The notes: generated from the sequence alone by a model not told the origin. 64,000 nt of DNA from Hericium rajendrae (GCA_033439255.1 CM065889.1:1364001-1428000); one strand, 5' to 3'. Numbered from the stretch's first letter, positions 30,095 through 41,501 are shown. Made by a program: numbers and translations.

Positions 30095-30472
30095 CGAATC
30101 CCGGGCGGAGCCGGGATTGGTGGTTGCTGGGCGCTTGCCGAGCGTCGCGTCGAGACTGGGCGCCAGACTTTACTGAATGGACTTGGCTCCCTGTGAGCTT
30201 CATGCATAGTAGATACTTACTATGCTCATTAGTTCGAATTGTATATACAATTTCTAGCCATACTGTTTTTTTCTAAATTAATGCGATTTTCTTTGATTTG
30301 TAGTGGCTCGAAGAACGTAGCTTCGCTCGTTCGGTGGCTGAAGCACCGAACGGCGCGTCGTTTGACTTCGTCTCGAACTCCACCCTTCCTCTCAGCTCAT
30401 CTCTGTCGTTGTTCCTCATCACCCGCATCAACACGAAAGCCGGATGGATTGGGCAAAGGTCGAGGGACTTAG

Positions 30473-30550
30473 GTGAGTAAAAAAGCATTTATATTCTCTT
30501 TAAATCGTACTAATCTCGAGAGTCTCACTCGATAATGAGTGAGACTCTCG
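30473..30550 (+). other. Intron donor, branch point and hairpin module, unit G
   Basis: Donor GTGAGTAAAA at 30,473, TACTAAT at 30,508-30,514, then a perfect 14-bp stem (30,517-30,550; arm CGAGAGTCTCACTC, loop GATAAT). Relative to unit B, stem bases differ on both sides in a compensating way. Confidence 0.8.
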
Positions 30551-30889
30551 TTTTTGAGAGTTCTTCGATACTTTACGACCCCCTGCATGCCCTTCGACAC
30601 CTCTCCTCGCATTTTGCACACCGTCCGCGCCTGTCTCCTTCCCCGCGTTTTCGACAACCCCGCGCCGCCGACACGTCATTCCACGGCCCCCCCACGACCC
30701 CTCGCCTGTCTGTCGCAGCCCGTCAGTGCTCGACCATCTCCGCACGTCATCCATGCGCGACGTCAATGGTGCGATAACGCGTGGGGCTTTCACCGGCACA
30801 CGCACGGCCAATACCATACCACGCATGAGCACTTCCAACACCCGGCCTCAAAAGCCTGCCTACGCCCGTGGACGGCCAGCAAAGTGAAC

Positions 30890-30923
30890 GTCGAGTCTCG
30901 TTGCCACAGCAACGAGACTCGAC
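30890..30923. promoter_or_regulatory. X-box inside a 34-nt palindrome, unit G
   Basis: Arms of 15 bp (GTCGAGTCTCGTTGC and its complement) around CACA. The core GTTGCC-AC-AGCAAC keeps both RFX half-sites with one departure at the centre. Confidence 0.5.
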
Positions 30924-31640
30924 AACGCGTTGTGTGGCTCCATACTGCGCCGCCAGCCATACGCCCGTTTGCCCGCGAGCACGGTCCCACACGACAACTC
31001 CAGCGGACGGCCACGCCACCCTGTGCTAGCGGGCGGCGCCGCACGCTGATGTACGGCCCCGTCTGCGCGCCCGTTTCTGCCGCGCACGGACGCACGACAG
31101 CATACGACAACGCCAGCACACGGCCCCGTGCGCCAGCGCCAGCGCCTGGATGCACGCGCATGGATCCCATGAACACTGCGCAAGCCCACACCCGTCCCTG
31201 CACGGCCAGTGCCAGCGCGGACACGACGCGCACGTTGCGCAGAGCCCCATCGCGCCCCTCACGGACTCAATGACCCACGCATGGCCGTGGCCGTATCCGC
31301 GCGTGAGTCAAAGCAACTGCGCGACCCGCACGCGTTGCGCACGTTGCGCAGCCCTTGCGCACATTCCGCACCCCTCGAGCACTGCCTCGCCCTTCGCACA
31401 TGTCTCGCGCCCTTTGTGCACGTCCCGCCCCCGTCCCGCCCCCGTCCTGCCCGACCTGCAGCCTCACGACGGCCTCAGCCTTCCGCATATGCCCTCCACG
31501 CTTTGCTCGTGGCTCAGGTGTCTCGCGCGTGGCTCGTGCGTATTGCATATGTCTCGCAGGCATCGCGCACGGCCCGCGAGCATTGCGCACAACTCCGTGC
31601 ACCTGTTTATGACCCGAACACATCGCGCGTAGCTCCCCGT
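30924..31640 (+). repeat. GC-rich arm of unit G
   Basis: GC-rich, low complexity, CACGCG and GCGCAC words; no gene is supported. The right AT arm follows to 32,039. Confidence 0.5.
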
Positions 31641-32518
31641 CGCACTGCTGCACCACTTTGTATACAATATATTGTAGTGATCCAATTTCATGTAACTACA
31701 TTATTGTTGTAACACATTACAATGCTCGAAATTATAGATCTATAGCAACTGCAGATATTATAGCAGCCTGAAGGTCCATATCAACCTTATGAAGCTCTGT
31801 ATTGAACATAGTATCTATAGCATACATAGAGGGACACTAGGAATACATAAGTTACATAGCAGACATAGTAGTGTCCTATTACTATGTAATGCTATATATC
31901 TATCACCCATGACTATGGTAGCTATCATAGCTATCATAGTCCTGTATAGCTGTGTGGCCCAACTACATAGCAGCCATAGCACTATGAAATCAGACATAGC
32001 ATTGGCTGGTAGCTATGTAGATTTCACATTTTTGAGATGACGGCGTGGAGGGCTGGGAGATGAAGAAGAGGGCATGAAGGCAGGCAGATGGCAGGGAGGT
32101 GTGCGGAGGGCACGGAGGTGGGGCTGAGGGCATCGACGCGGTGCTGAGGGTGTCGATGTGGTGTTGAGGGTGTCGACGTGGTGCTGAGGTGACGGACTCG
32201 GTGCTGAGGTGGCGGACGTGGCACAGAGTGCGGCAGGCCGTGCAGAGGGCACAAGCGGCATGGAGGCCTGCTCGCACCGTTGCACTCGTGCTTGTGCTGC
32301 CATGACCACACACGGTCGACCACACGCAGTCTGAGGCATGCAGGCACACGGTTGGGGAACAATTGGGCAGTTGGGCACAGGCGCGCATAGCTGGGGCCAA
32401 ATGCGGGCCCACGCACACGCTGTCGCGGGCATACATGCTCGTGCACGTGCTGTTGAGGTCGTGTGCGCGCAGTCAGAAGTGCAGAAAGCAGGCACAGGGG
32501 TGCAGTATGAGATATCGA

Positions 32519-32542
32519 GTCTCGTTGCCATGGCAACGAGAC
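32519..32542. promoter_or_regulatory. X-box inside a perfect 24-nt palindrome, unit F
   Basis: GTTGCCATGGCAAC flanked by GTCTC and GAGAC; every base pairs across the dyad. Confidence 0.55.
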
Positions 32543-32839
32543 CCGACTGTTGTTGTGTCATTGTCGTTGTCATTTGGGGATGTTGAGATGGGGTGGCAGG
32601 TGTTGAGACAGGGTAGGGGCTGTCACGGCAACGTGGAGGGCGTGCACGGGCAGGCGCAGACAGGTGCGGGCTGTTGAAGCTCATTGAGGTGGCGCCCAGG
32701 ACATCGGAGAGGATGTCGCGTGTTGTGACACGACGGTGATGCAAGAGATGCGGCGAGGGTGTGAGGAGGGCCGCGAGGACGCGAGGAGGGCAACAAAGTC
32801 GAGGAAGAGGGCGATGGGGAGCCAGAGGCATGAAAGAAT

Positions 32840-32914
32840 GAGAGTATCACTCGTTATTCGAGCGATACTCTCGGAATTAGTACGATAACACAGATATATA
32901 TGGTTTTTACTTAC
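32840..32914 (-). other. Intron donor, branch point and hairpin module, unit F
   Basis: Minus strand donor GTAAGTAAAA at 32,914, TACTAAT at 32,882-32,876, hairpin 32,872-32,840 (arms GAGAGTATCGCTCG and CGAGTGATACTCTC). Over 150 nt without AG follows. Confidence 0.75.
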
Positions 32915-33285
32915 CTTGAGCCCCTCTAAGCCTCCGACTGATCCTGCCGACCTTCGAAGTGATGAGAAACGAAGAGAGCGACAAGGAGGATGGGATGCAA
33001 AGTGAGCTGAGTGAGGATAAAGACAAGTCGAACGATGCGCCTTAGTGCTTGAGCGATCGAAAGCGCAAGTTCAGCATTTCGAACTTCATTAATCAAATCA
33101 AATCGGTTTAATTCAGAAAAAAAGACAGTATGTATAATTTGCTCATACCATTCGATCATATGAGCTACTTGTCTAACTAACATATTGTACGCTACTGAGC
33201 AGCAAACACAAGTTAATAAAATCTATCACTTAGCCTCTGGTGGCAGTGCCTGGCAGCCACGATTCTCGGCTTCACCCGAGAATCG

Positions 33286-33670
33286 TATATAAGGCTCACG
33301 CGATGCGCATTGCCTCTTGCTCTCTAACCCCACCATCTCTCCCATGTCGGCATCGTCGTCATCATCGTCATCATCGTCGTCATCGTCGTTGTCATTTCTT
33401 GCTCGTCGTTGCTTGCTCGTCATTGCTTGCTCGTCGTTGTTCTTTCTTTGCTTGTTGTTACTTCTTTGCTCATTGTTCTTTCTTTGCTTATTGTTCCTTT
33501 GCTCATTATCTTTTAGGTGTGTTGACTTTAATTTAATGTTCTATGTTCTTTACTAATGTTCTCTCTAGTTATGTCTCTATTATCTTCTCAAGTTAAGGTG
33601 AGCTAATCTTTTATTGTCTCTGTCTTTGTTATCTAATATCTTTAATTAATAGATTTTCACTTTTTAGATT
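33286..33670 (+). ncRNA. TATA-driven short-exon transcript, unit F
   Basis: TATATAAGG at 33,286-33,294, a leader with CATCGTCGT and TTGCTCGTCG repeats, donor-like GTGTGTTGAC after TTTTAG near 33,518. A block at about 33,650-33,670 carries ATTTTCACTTTTT after AATAG. Confidence 0.4.
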
Positions 33671-34181
33671 AAAGTAGGTTTTATTAATTTGTTATCTTTT
33701 TGAGTTGTAAGTATATATTGTTGTAGTAAATTATAAACTTTATTATTAGATTATAAAGTTATAATATGAGATTTTTTTCAAAAATATAAAATTGAATAAT
33801 TTATTTTGGAATAATGTTTTGATATGATCTTTCAGTAAGAGTAATGAATATAAGATTTGTTCTATAGCTAGATAAATTTTGATAGTTCTGATAGATTTTA
33901 TTACTTTGATAGATGTGTTAAGTTTACATATTGAGTATAACATAAGTAGGTAACATAGCTCTGATACATTTAATAGCTAGGCACCCTATAGTAGCTTCAT
34001 AGTTAGCTATGATAGCTATAATAGCAGTTCATAGTACCCCCTTCAGCTCTATAGCATCTCATAGCACTCCATAGCTCTCCTTTTGGGCTATGAGAGCTAT
34101 GTAGTAAAGGGAGGTGCTATGAGCCTATGACTTCTATATAAGATATGTAGAACTATGTAGGACCTGCATATTTTTCTGATG

Positions 34182-35580
34182 CACCGGTGCTTACACCCTC
34201 ACTTGTGCCATCTGCTAGCAAGACCAAGGTCCCCCCCTGCACACTGTCAAGCTCAAAGGCCCCATCCAAGTCCCAGACTCCATCAAGCTCAAAGGCTACA
34301 TCCACTGCTCATACATCAGACACGCACAAAGTGATATAGTATTTCTGTCTTTCGTAATTTACTGTTACTGACTTATATCCTTGTCTCGTAGAGTCGTACT
34401 TCGTCTATTATAATGGTGCGTACTAATTAATTCTACACCTGTACACTACTAATTCCTCTTAGGATGACTCCGATGGTGGGCTCAACATCAACAGTCAGTC
34501 GACATCTGGTCGCTATCGTAGTAACAATGATGATGCATCTGTTGAGATATCAAAATGAACCACCTGGTTCATTCCACTGTGGCGCGACAAGTGCGGCACC
34601 TTTCCTGATCCTTTTCACTTCTCGGGTGTAGTGGATCATGTACAAGATCTCTTTGATGAGTGTTTTCCTGATGAACCTCATACCTTTGCAAAAGGGGATC
34701 GTGCCTTCCATTTGGTAAGTGCTTATACTTTTGTCATTGTTGTTGTTGACAATTTTTGTGCAGGTTAGGCAATGTACCTACGAGTGGAGGAGGTCCTTTG
34801 CTCCTATGGCTGAGAAGATTGTTGCTAAGTACTTGCCACAGCATGAGATAGCTCTGAAGGAGTTCAAGAACGGTGAGAAGCATGAGCAGGATTGCAATCT
34901 TGCTTGTGTTCACTTTCTACTTGGACGGGAACCTGAGCATCCTACACGGCCTTGAGATGATGAGGCTGACATTGATAGTGGAACATATCTCTTTGTGTTT
35001 CAGACCTTCAAAAAGGTCTCAGGTCAAGATCCAGTATGTTTCTTATTTTTTCTGTTTCTCTTGTTAACAAGTCTCTGGTAGGAGCATTCTGGGATGTTCA
35101 AGAATCCTATGATTATCAACACCCTTGCTTTTGCTCATCTGTCCCCTCTTGCATTTCTTCCTGTTAACTCTAGGACAAATCTATTGCCTAAGGCTGCTCT
35201 CTGCTTAGCTGTAGTGGCTGTGAGTTTTTTTTATTTTTTCTTTTGTTGTTGCTGACTTTGTGTAGGTGGAGCATGCCTTATTTTTACTCTTGCCTGTAGG
35301 GGAGGCTCCCAAAGGTGTCCTTGAGAATACCAGGTTTAGCTCTAGCAATTGGGGAGCTGCCTCTCATCACTACATGAAGGCCATTGATACCCTTTCAGAT
35401 CAGAAGTGGGAGGGCATCATGGAGCTTGCTAAGGAGGCTAGCTTATCCAGGGCTAAGACTCATCCTGAGACTGAAGGTGATAATCTGGATGCTGGTGGAT
35501 GTCATAGGACAGGACTTTTAGATTACATGAGTGAAGATGAAAAGTTTGTGTTTCTTTTTTCCTTTTACATTGTGATCTGA
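34182..35580 (+). pseudogene. P1 accessory gene, 3' part (DUF6532-like), with stops
   Basis: Continues the frame broken by unit F: Pro/Ser/Lys-rich stretch, then exons separated by short introns (for example 34,713-34,763). Readable blocks include TTWFIPLWRDKCGTFPDPF, VRQCTYEWRRSFAPMAEK, ALALCL-type helices (AALCLAVVAVEHALFLLL) and NWGAASHHYMKAIDTLSDQ. The layout parallels accessory protein B at 13,985-16,191, so this is probably the same gene in a second Plavaka element. In-frame TGA codons after EISK (34,555) and after HPTRP (34,954) sit where CGA is plausible, so the gene is decayed in addition to being split. Confidence 0.6.
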
Positions 35581-37081
35581 CTTGATTTTTGTTTAGGGCT
35601 TAGAACTGATACCCTGCATAGTTTGTGCTTTTGTTTTTATTTTTGAGTCTTTGCTGATATGCTTCTGAACAGAATCTTGCCTGAGTTTGTATTTCCTATC
35701 TGATTTTGATCTGAGCTAACTTCTGACTTTGATTCTTCTTTTCTGAACAGGATCTAATGCATCTGAATTTTATCTGGGTATATCTGATCTTGTCTGATCT
35801 TTTTGTCTGAGCTAAATTTTGAGTTAGTTTTTCTCTTCTGATACATCATGCTGACCTTTAATGACTTTAATGCTTTACTTTTACTGTTAATTCTCTTTCA
35901 TCATATGGCCTACTTTTTAGGGTTTGTGCTGCATCAGGAACCCTTACAACTTTCTGATGCATCTGATTCTGTCTAATTCAATCTGATTTCAATCTGATTG
36001 ATCTGATTTTTTAAGAAATAGATATTTGAGAGTTGAAATATAAACAGTTACAATATTTCATTCTTTATATATATAATACATAGCTCAGAAGTCCTTTAAA
36101 ACATTTTTCAGATCAATCAAATTGAAATCAGATTGAATCAGACAGAATCAGATGCATCAGAAAGTTGTAAGGGTTCTTGATGTGCATTGGGCATTTTAGT
36201 TGTTTTACCTGTATAATTTTAGAATGCAATGGTTCTGATGATTTGATGTGATTCTGAGTATCTGAATATTGTCTTAAAGGTCTAATTTTTGATTGAAATT
36301 TTTCTGAATATTCTGAATAAAAAACTGAGTCCTTCTGATTAAAGTCTGACTGACTGATTTGTGTTTGATATGAGATGCAATATGTCTGAATGGACTCTGA
36401 TGAGTCTGATATACTCTTGAAATTATCTAATATTGTCTGGTTTTTACTTGATAAACTTTTAAGATGTCTGATTGATGTGATGCACTTCAGCCAAGTTGAA
36501 TGTCAATACATAATCTGATTCTAACATCTTTCAAATATTAAAACAAAGTCTGATCACTCTAAATATTTGCTGATAATGATCTGACAATCTCTGACAGTGT
36601 CAGAAAATATCTGAGATGCTTAGATATTGTCTGAGGTGCTCAGATATTATCTAAAGTGCTCAGACATTTTCTGATATTATCAGACTTTATCTGACAGCAT
36701 CAGATATCTATCAGATATTGTCTGAGATGCTCAGACAATCTCTGATAGTATCAAAAAATGTTTGGAGTTCTAAGACATTTTTTAATGCTATCAGACAATG
36801 TCTAATCAATTCAGATATTTTCTAATACTATCAGACAATATCTGATAGACTTCTGATGCTATCAGATAAAGTCTGATAATATCAGAAAATGTCTGTAGTT
36901 ATCAGACTTTTTTCTGATATCAGACAATTTTTTTCTGAAGTTATCTGAAGTTGTCTGAAAATTTAGGACCTACATGATTTGTCTGATTGTCTGATAGTAA
37001 CAATTAAACAAAATTAAATAAGATTGAACCATTTACAGATAATTTTCAGAGACAAATCAGAAAATTTGAGGGTTACTGATG
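35581..37081. repeat. TCTGA-rich subterminal region and right end, probably of P1
   Basis: Dense TCTGAT/ATCAGA words; 36,590-36,900 has short repeats of TGCTCAGATATT-like sequence. It ends in a CATC-type terminus (AGAAAATTTGAGGGTTACTGATG) at 37,081 that matches the left end at 1,679. A small element is nested at 35,932-36,182. Confidence 0.65.
35932..36182. mobile_element. CATCAGG-ended MITE (251 bp), TG duplication
   Basis: Ends CATCAGGAACCCTTACAAC and its near inverse; TG at 35,930-35,931 and 36,183-36,184. Noncoding. Confidence 0.8.
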
Positions 37082-37737
37082 TGCTGGGTCAAATATACAC
37101 AGGTTCAGATTAGGGTTCGACACGAGTGCACCCGCGGGTGATCCGGATCCGAACCCGCAGGTATTTGACCCAGCATGAGGTCTGACCTGGATCCATGCGG
37201 GTTTCAGCCACCGGGTGATCCGGAGCCGCGGGTCAGGTACCTGTGCAATAGCGAGTTACTCGCGGGTCAATAGACAATATGTAACTTCATGGTATTGCAG
37301 TTCTATGATTTATAACTTTTTAGTATTTGTAGTATAGTACATACTGTAATAAAGGTGCTACATTGTACAATAATGATCCTGCAGTCTTTATCTCAAGACT
37401 CGTCATGCCCGCGCTCACGCTCCTGGCTCGGCAGTGGTTCCATGTTCTCCTTACCGTGTAATGGCACGGGCATGGGCACAATACATGGGGCGCACTGCAT
37501 GTGGGGACAGGCAGCATATGTCGATGGAGACGAGACAGACATCAATGTGTGAAGTACGTGTGTGGTGTCGACGCGCAACGCCGGGTGGAGCGCGAGGCAC
37601 ATACGTGGCGGGGCCACGCCGGCATCGATGCATGGGGCGCGAGCGTGGCGGTGAAAGCGAGGGGCGTGGACGCAAAGCGCAGACGGGGATGCGAGGGCAG
37701 AGCGTACTGGCGGTGGAGATGACAAGCGCAGGAACAT

Positions 37738-37812
37738 GGAGTGTCATTCGTTGTACGAGCGACACTCTCCGGATTAGTACAAAAAAAGCAATATATATGA
37801 GTCAAAGCTCAC
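37738..37812 (-). other. Intron and hairpin module, left copy in the hAT-like element
   Basis: Minus strand donor GTGAGCTTTG at 37,812, TACTAAT at 37,779-37,773, hairpin 37,770-37,738 with GGAGTGTC and GACACTC arms. A GC-rich arm follows leftward to about 37,430. Confidence 0.65.
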
Positions 37813-38598
37813 CAATAGAGCCTGACGATGGACCGGGCGGGGCGCGGGGAGAATTCTGGCACGCGCGTGCCAGGATGCGTTGAAGGCGCACGCAAGGCCA
37901 TGAGTGAGGTGCAGAGGGTTCGTACGATGGTGAAGGGCAGTGGGCTGAGCAAGGCCATGCATGATGTGGCTAAGTGCAGGGAGGGGCGGGCGACGTGGCT
38001 GGCACGCATGGAGATGTGCAGGTTGGGCACGGGGTTTTGAAGCTGTGCGCAGGCACGAGCGTGAGCGGCGGGGAGCGAGACGTTGAGCATACGTGCAAGG
38101 TCGCACGGTACTACGGGAGATGTAAGTGAGCAGCGGCTGAATAGCCTGCAGCCGTGAAGCACGCACCTGTAACGCGCTGAGGGCGAAGGCTGGCGAAGGT
38201 CGCGGAGGTGCAGAGGCGGTTTAGCCCGGGTAGTGACATGGTGACACGTGTCATAAGAGGGCTGGGTAGGTATTAGACTTCACTAGCTTAACTTGACTGT
38301 TCGCAAACGCACCGTGAAGTAATTGCTCGTATTAGCTCATCCATTGTATTGCAAACAACTAGATATGCACGCTGCGTTTTTTCTGGATTTACCGTGATTT
38401 GATTCGATTTGTGGAGTCTCGAAAATCGTAGACTCGCACGGTGGCTGAAGCTCTGAAGCCGAACGACGAACGTGCCTTGTTCGAGTTGCTCACTTCCAGT
38501 CTCTCACTCGCTCCCTCTCTATCCTTCACTCGCATCTCCCTTCCTTGCGTCATTTTTTCTGTTCAGCTCGAAGGTCAGAAGAAGTCAGAGGGGCTAGG

Positions 38599-38683
38599 GT
38601 GAGTAAAAAAAAGTCTTCATTCTGGTATAATGCACTAATATACAGTTTCGCTCGGTAACGTCTCGCTCGTTATCGAGCGAGAC
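38599..38683 (+). other. Intron and hairpin module, right copy in the hAT-like element
   Basis: Donor GTGAGTAAAA at 38,599, CACTAAT at 38,633-38,639, hairpin 38,660-38,683 (perfect 10-bp stem, arm GTCTCGCTCG, loop TTAT). Exon 1 upstream (38,400-38,598) resembles that of the CATCTGAG units, including CACGGTGGCTGAAGC. Confidence 0.7.
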
Positions 38684-39633
38684 TCCGCTCTGCTCTACAT
38701 TCCACTCAACTCCAGCGAGACTAGGTCTCAACTCTCATCGGAAGTCCATTGTTCCCTACACTCTCCCTCGACACTTCGTTCGCGCGCCCTGCGTGCTTTT
38801 CCTCATCATCCGCATGCTCGACAACATATACAGTGCCCATCAACTGCACTCCGGCCCTCACTCATTTCCTATGACCTGCGCTCACACGCGTAAGGTGTCT
38901 ATCTCTCAATCACAGCCCCATAAGCATGCAGATGCTGGCGTATCATCAGCAGTGATGCATTGTCGAGCCTCACTGCTACACCGTGCAATTTTGCATGCTC
39001 GAGTCCCGCGGAACCTCGCTGAGCAGGATGAGCACTATGAAGTTGCGTCTTATGTGTCTCTGCATACGCAGCAGTCTGACGCCCCATGCCATCTCCACAG
39101 ATACTCAAGAACATGGCACACACTGCCCCGCCTGACCAGGAGCTCACCGTTGAGTCATCGGCACCTGCTGCGTGTCATGGAGGATCGTGTCTTCGATCGA
39201 GCGGAAGGAGCAGTCAAAGGCCTACCAGAAGAAGATTGAGAGCGAGCTCACCAAGACCAGCGAGGACTCGACGTCCTTGACAAGGGCATCATCTCCTTGG
39301 CCGCCTCTGTGCAGCGGCGTGGGCGATAACATGGTATACAAGTAGATAACATTAAGTAAATATCACATGTGTACATTAGACTTGAAAAACAATGTGGGTG
39401 GCAGGTAACTCGCAGGTAACTCACGGGTCAGTGGAATTTCGAAAGGCCTTGACCTGGATCCGGACGGGTATCAGCCACCGGGTGATCCGGATCTGCGGGT
39501 CAGATACCTGCGGGTCAATTTCGCGGGTATACCCGTGTTGACCCACAGGTGACTCTGACTCGTGTCGGTCCCTAGTTCAGATCCAGATCACTTGCAAGTG
39601 CACTCGTATCGATCTCTAAAGAGAGCCAATGCT

Positions 39634-39969
39634 CATCAGGAAGGTTGACAATTTTCTGACTGATCTGACAATTTCTAACCCTACTGATCACTTCTGATTG
39701 GCACTGTAGAGTTTGACCTATTTGCAACCACTTTTAAAATGATCATATCTGATTGAGCTTAAAGATTTGAAATTTTTATATATCTGATAGTATCTGATCT
39801 GAAGCTTTAGATCAAATTCTGACAAATAGCTGAGAAAAATCTGATACTATCTAATTTTTTCTAATACATATCTTATGCTCTCTGATTTGCCTGATTGAAC
39901 TTGCACGAGGTCTATCAGATATCATCATATACTATTAGGTCAAACAGAAAGTTGTCAAGATTTCTGATG
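39634..39969. mobile_element. CATCAGG-ended MITE (336 bp), CT duplication
   Basis: Ends CATCAGGAAGGTTGACAAT and GTTGTCAAGATTTCTGATG; CT at 39,632-39,633 and 39,970-39,971. TCTGA-rich interior. Confidence 0.8.
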
Positions 39970-39978
39970 CTCTGCATG

Positions 39979-40177
39979 CATCAGAAATTCTACAAACTAT
40001 CTTATTGTGTCTTATAAAATCTGATTGAAATCTGGAGAAACTGGTAGTCAGACATCTAAGATGGGTGTCATCTGTCAGAAATAATCAGAAATAACTTATA
40101 AGATTTCAGATTTATAAGAACAATCAGATGCAATCAGATACATCAGACACAGCAGAAAGTTTGTAGGATTTCTGATG
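39979..40177. mobile_element. CATCAGA-ended MITE (199 bp), TG duplication
   Basis: Ends CATCAGAAATTCTACAAAC and GTTTGTAGGATTTCTGATG; TG on both sides. The interior matches the element at 41,502-41,723 in reverse. Confidence 0.8.
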
Positions 40178-40179
40178 TG

Positions 40180-41499
40180 GCAATATGATTCTTTTTAAAT
40201 TGTTATAACTTTGTAGTGTTATTCTTATAGAATTAATAAGATAACAGAGAATTGAATATACTAGTATTGTAATGTTGCAAAGATCTCCATCTTCAAAGTA
40301 TATTGTTTTACACTTATCTCTTATTTTTAGACTTTGTTACCAGCAAGAGTTGAACTAATGACAAAATAAAGGTCACATGCAACAGCAAGCTCGGTCAGGC
40401 TCACTGTTGCACATGACTTCTCAAAAATTGTGTTTGTATTTATGAAATATATGAGTGTGATCTTTAAAAGTCTGTCAACTGTTGTATATTGCTTAGATTG
40501 ATTTTATTTTTGCCTTTCAGGGGTCTGAATCAGTAATTTGGCCGTATCTCTATCAATTCTCTAGATATGAACATAAACTTAAGTGTTTCAAAATAATACT
40601 ATGAATGACCATATTATCACGATTTTTACTGATTTTTTATGCTGCTCAATATGTGCCTATTCTCAGATGATTTGATGATTTGCCCTTAGACTTGAATGAT
40701 TTTTTCGATTTTTTTTGTGCTTATAAATTTCTTATATAATCCACAGCACAGGTGAATATGATGTCTTCTCATCCCATGACATCATCAGAGGGATGGGAAG
40801 ATGTCATTTTTGCCCATGCTGTGGATTATGTAAAACCTTGAAAATAGTCAAATAGGAGATTTTGTAATAATTCAAGTGGACCTCCTTAAGTACTAGAGAT
40901 ACCATCGGTCCCTTGATTGCATCAGAAAGACTCTATTATACCTTTCCAAAACTTGAGGTACATTACAATTGGATGAGTCGATAAAAAGATATGGCCTCAA
41001 CAAGTTTGCCCCTGCCTCTAATACCAACCCTTCAGTAATCACTACCGTGTTTTCTAAATACTTATCTGACCATCTTGTAAAATATAATGTTTGAAAGATA
41101 TGAATCAGACCTTTCCAATGGTAGTTTTATCATGTAAATAGCACCACTCATTGCCCTGCTATGATGCAATCACTATGATCTCCTCAAGGGTATCTTTTGA
41201 AGTGATTTGCTCATATCTCAGTCATTTCTGGACCTATTGTTATAGAAACAAATGTTCTGAGGAGGTAAAATTTGCTCTCATTATATTACCATACATCACA
41301 CTCACTTACATCAATAAAAAGATACAGATTTTACTATGAAGTATATTTATCCACTATCTTGTAACAAGTTTGCACTTTTTCATACTGAGAACTTCTGGTC
41401 CTAATATGACTAGTATTGACTTACATATGCATATAGTCTAACAATGATTCAGTTAGATTTAAAAGACTGAGTATCTCTAAGAAATATCCAAAATTATAA
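40180..41499. other. AT-rich stretch with a foldback and a tRNA-like remnant
   Basis: Near 40,320-40,440, in reverse, a GTTCAACTC B-box-like motif lies beside a palindrome-like arm (CTGTTGCA/TGCAACAG), recalling the element Z/Y tRNA-like repeats. A foldback occupies 40,736-40,829. The remainder is AT-rich with no frame worth calling. Confidence 0.4.
40736..40829. repeat. Imperfect foldback of about 94 nt
   Basis: Outer arms ATAATCCACAGCA and TGCTGTGGATTAT pair perfectly. After asymmetric internal loops, inner arms around TCTTCTCATCCC and GGGATGGGAAGA pair with mismatches. It could be a remnant of a small inverted-repeat element or a hairpin RNA precursor; nothing decides. Confidence 0.6.
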
Positions 41500-41501
41500 G
41501 A

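Larger units (their letters stand above)
29163..32039 (+). mobile_element. Unit G, complete noncoding TIR unit (2,877 bp) inside unit F
   Basis: Ends CATCAGATAAATG and CATTTTTGAGATG, with AC duplicated (29,161-29,162 and 32,040-32,041). It is inserted in the GC arm of unit F, whose sequence resumes directly. It carries every family feature: AT arms, TATA box (minus, 30,094-30,086), short exons, exon-1 stem-loop 30,329-30,351, hairpin module 30,473-30,550, GC arm and X-box palindrome 30,890-30,923. It is the second uninterrupted reference copy. Confidence 0.9.
28405..34181 (-). mobile_element. Unit F, noncoding TIR unit split by unit G
   Basis: Ends CATCTGAAAAATT and ATTTTTCTGATG, with CA duplicated (28,403-28,404 and 34,182-34,183). 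Minus orientation: AT arm 28,405-28,740, GC arm 28,741-29,162 and 32,042-32,839 (interrupted by unit G), hairpin module 32,914-32,840, TATA box 33,286 (plus), short exons to about 33,660, AT arm to the end. Without G it is about 2,898 bp. Confidence 0.85.
37111..39574. mobile_element. hAT-like non-autonomous element (2,464 bp) with 8-bp duplication
   Basis: Inverted ends TAGGGTTCGACACGAGT and TAGGGACCGACACGAGT (15 of 17 match). The flanking 8-bp direct repeat GTTCAGAT (37,103-37,110 and 39,575-39,582) is the length made by hAT transposases. Subterminal CCGGGTGATCCGGAT and GCGGGTCA words repeat at both ends. No transposase frame is seen. It carries two copies of the exon/intron/hairpin module in opposite orientation, otherwise found only in the CATCTGAG units. 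Confidence 0.85.

Noticed and set aside
1679-37081. One single Plavaka element P1 spanning both its left end and the right end at 37,081
   Set aside because: Gene content and ends fit, but the flanking dinucleotides differ (AA and TG) and the sequence after 37,081 does not continue the USP-like gene interrupted at 1,679, so it is kept as a possibility only.
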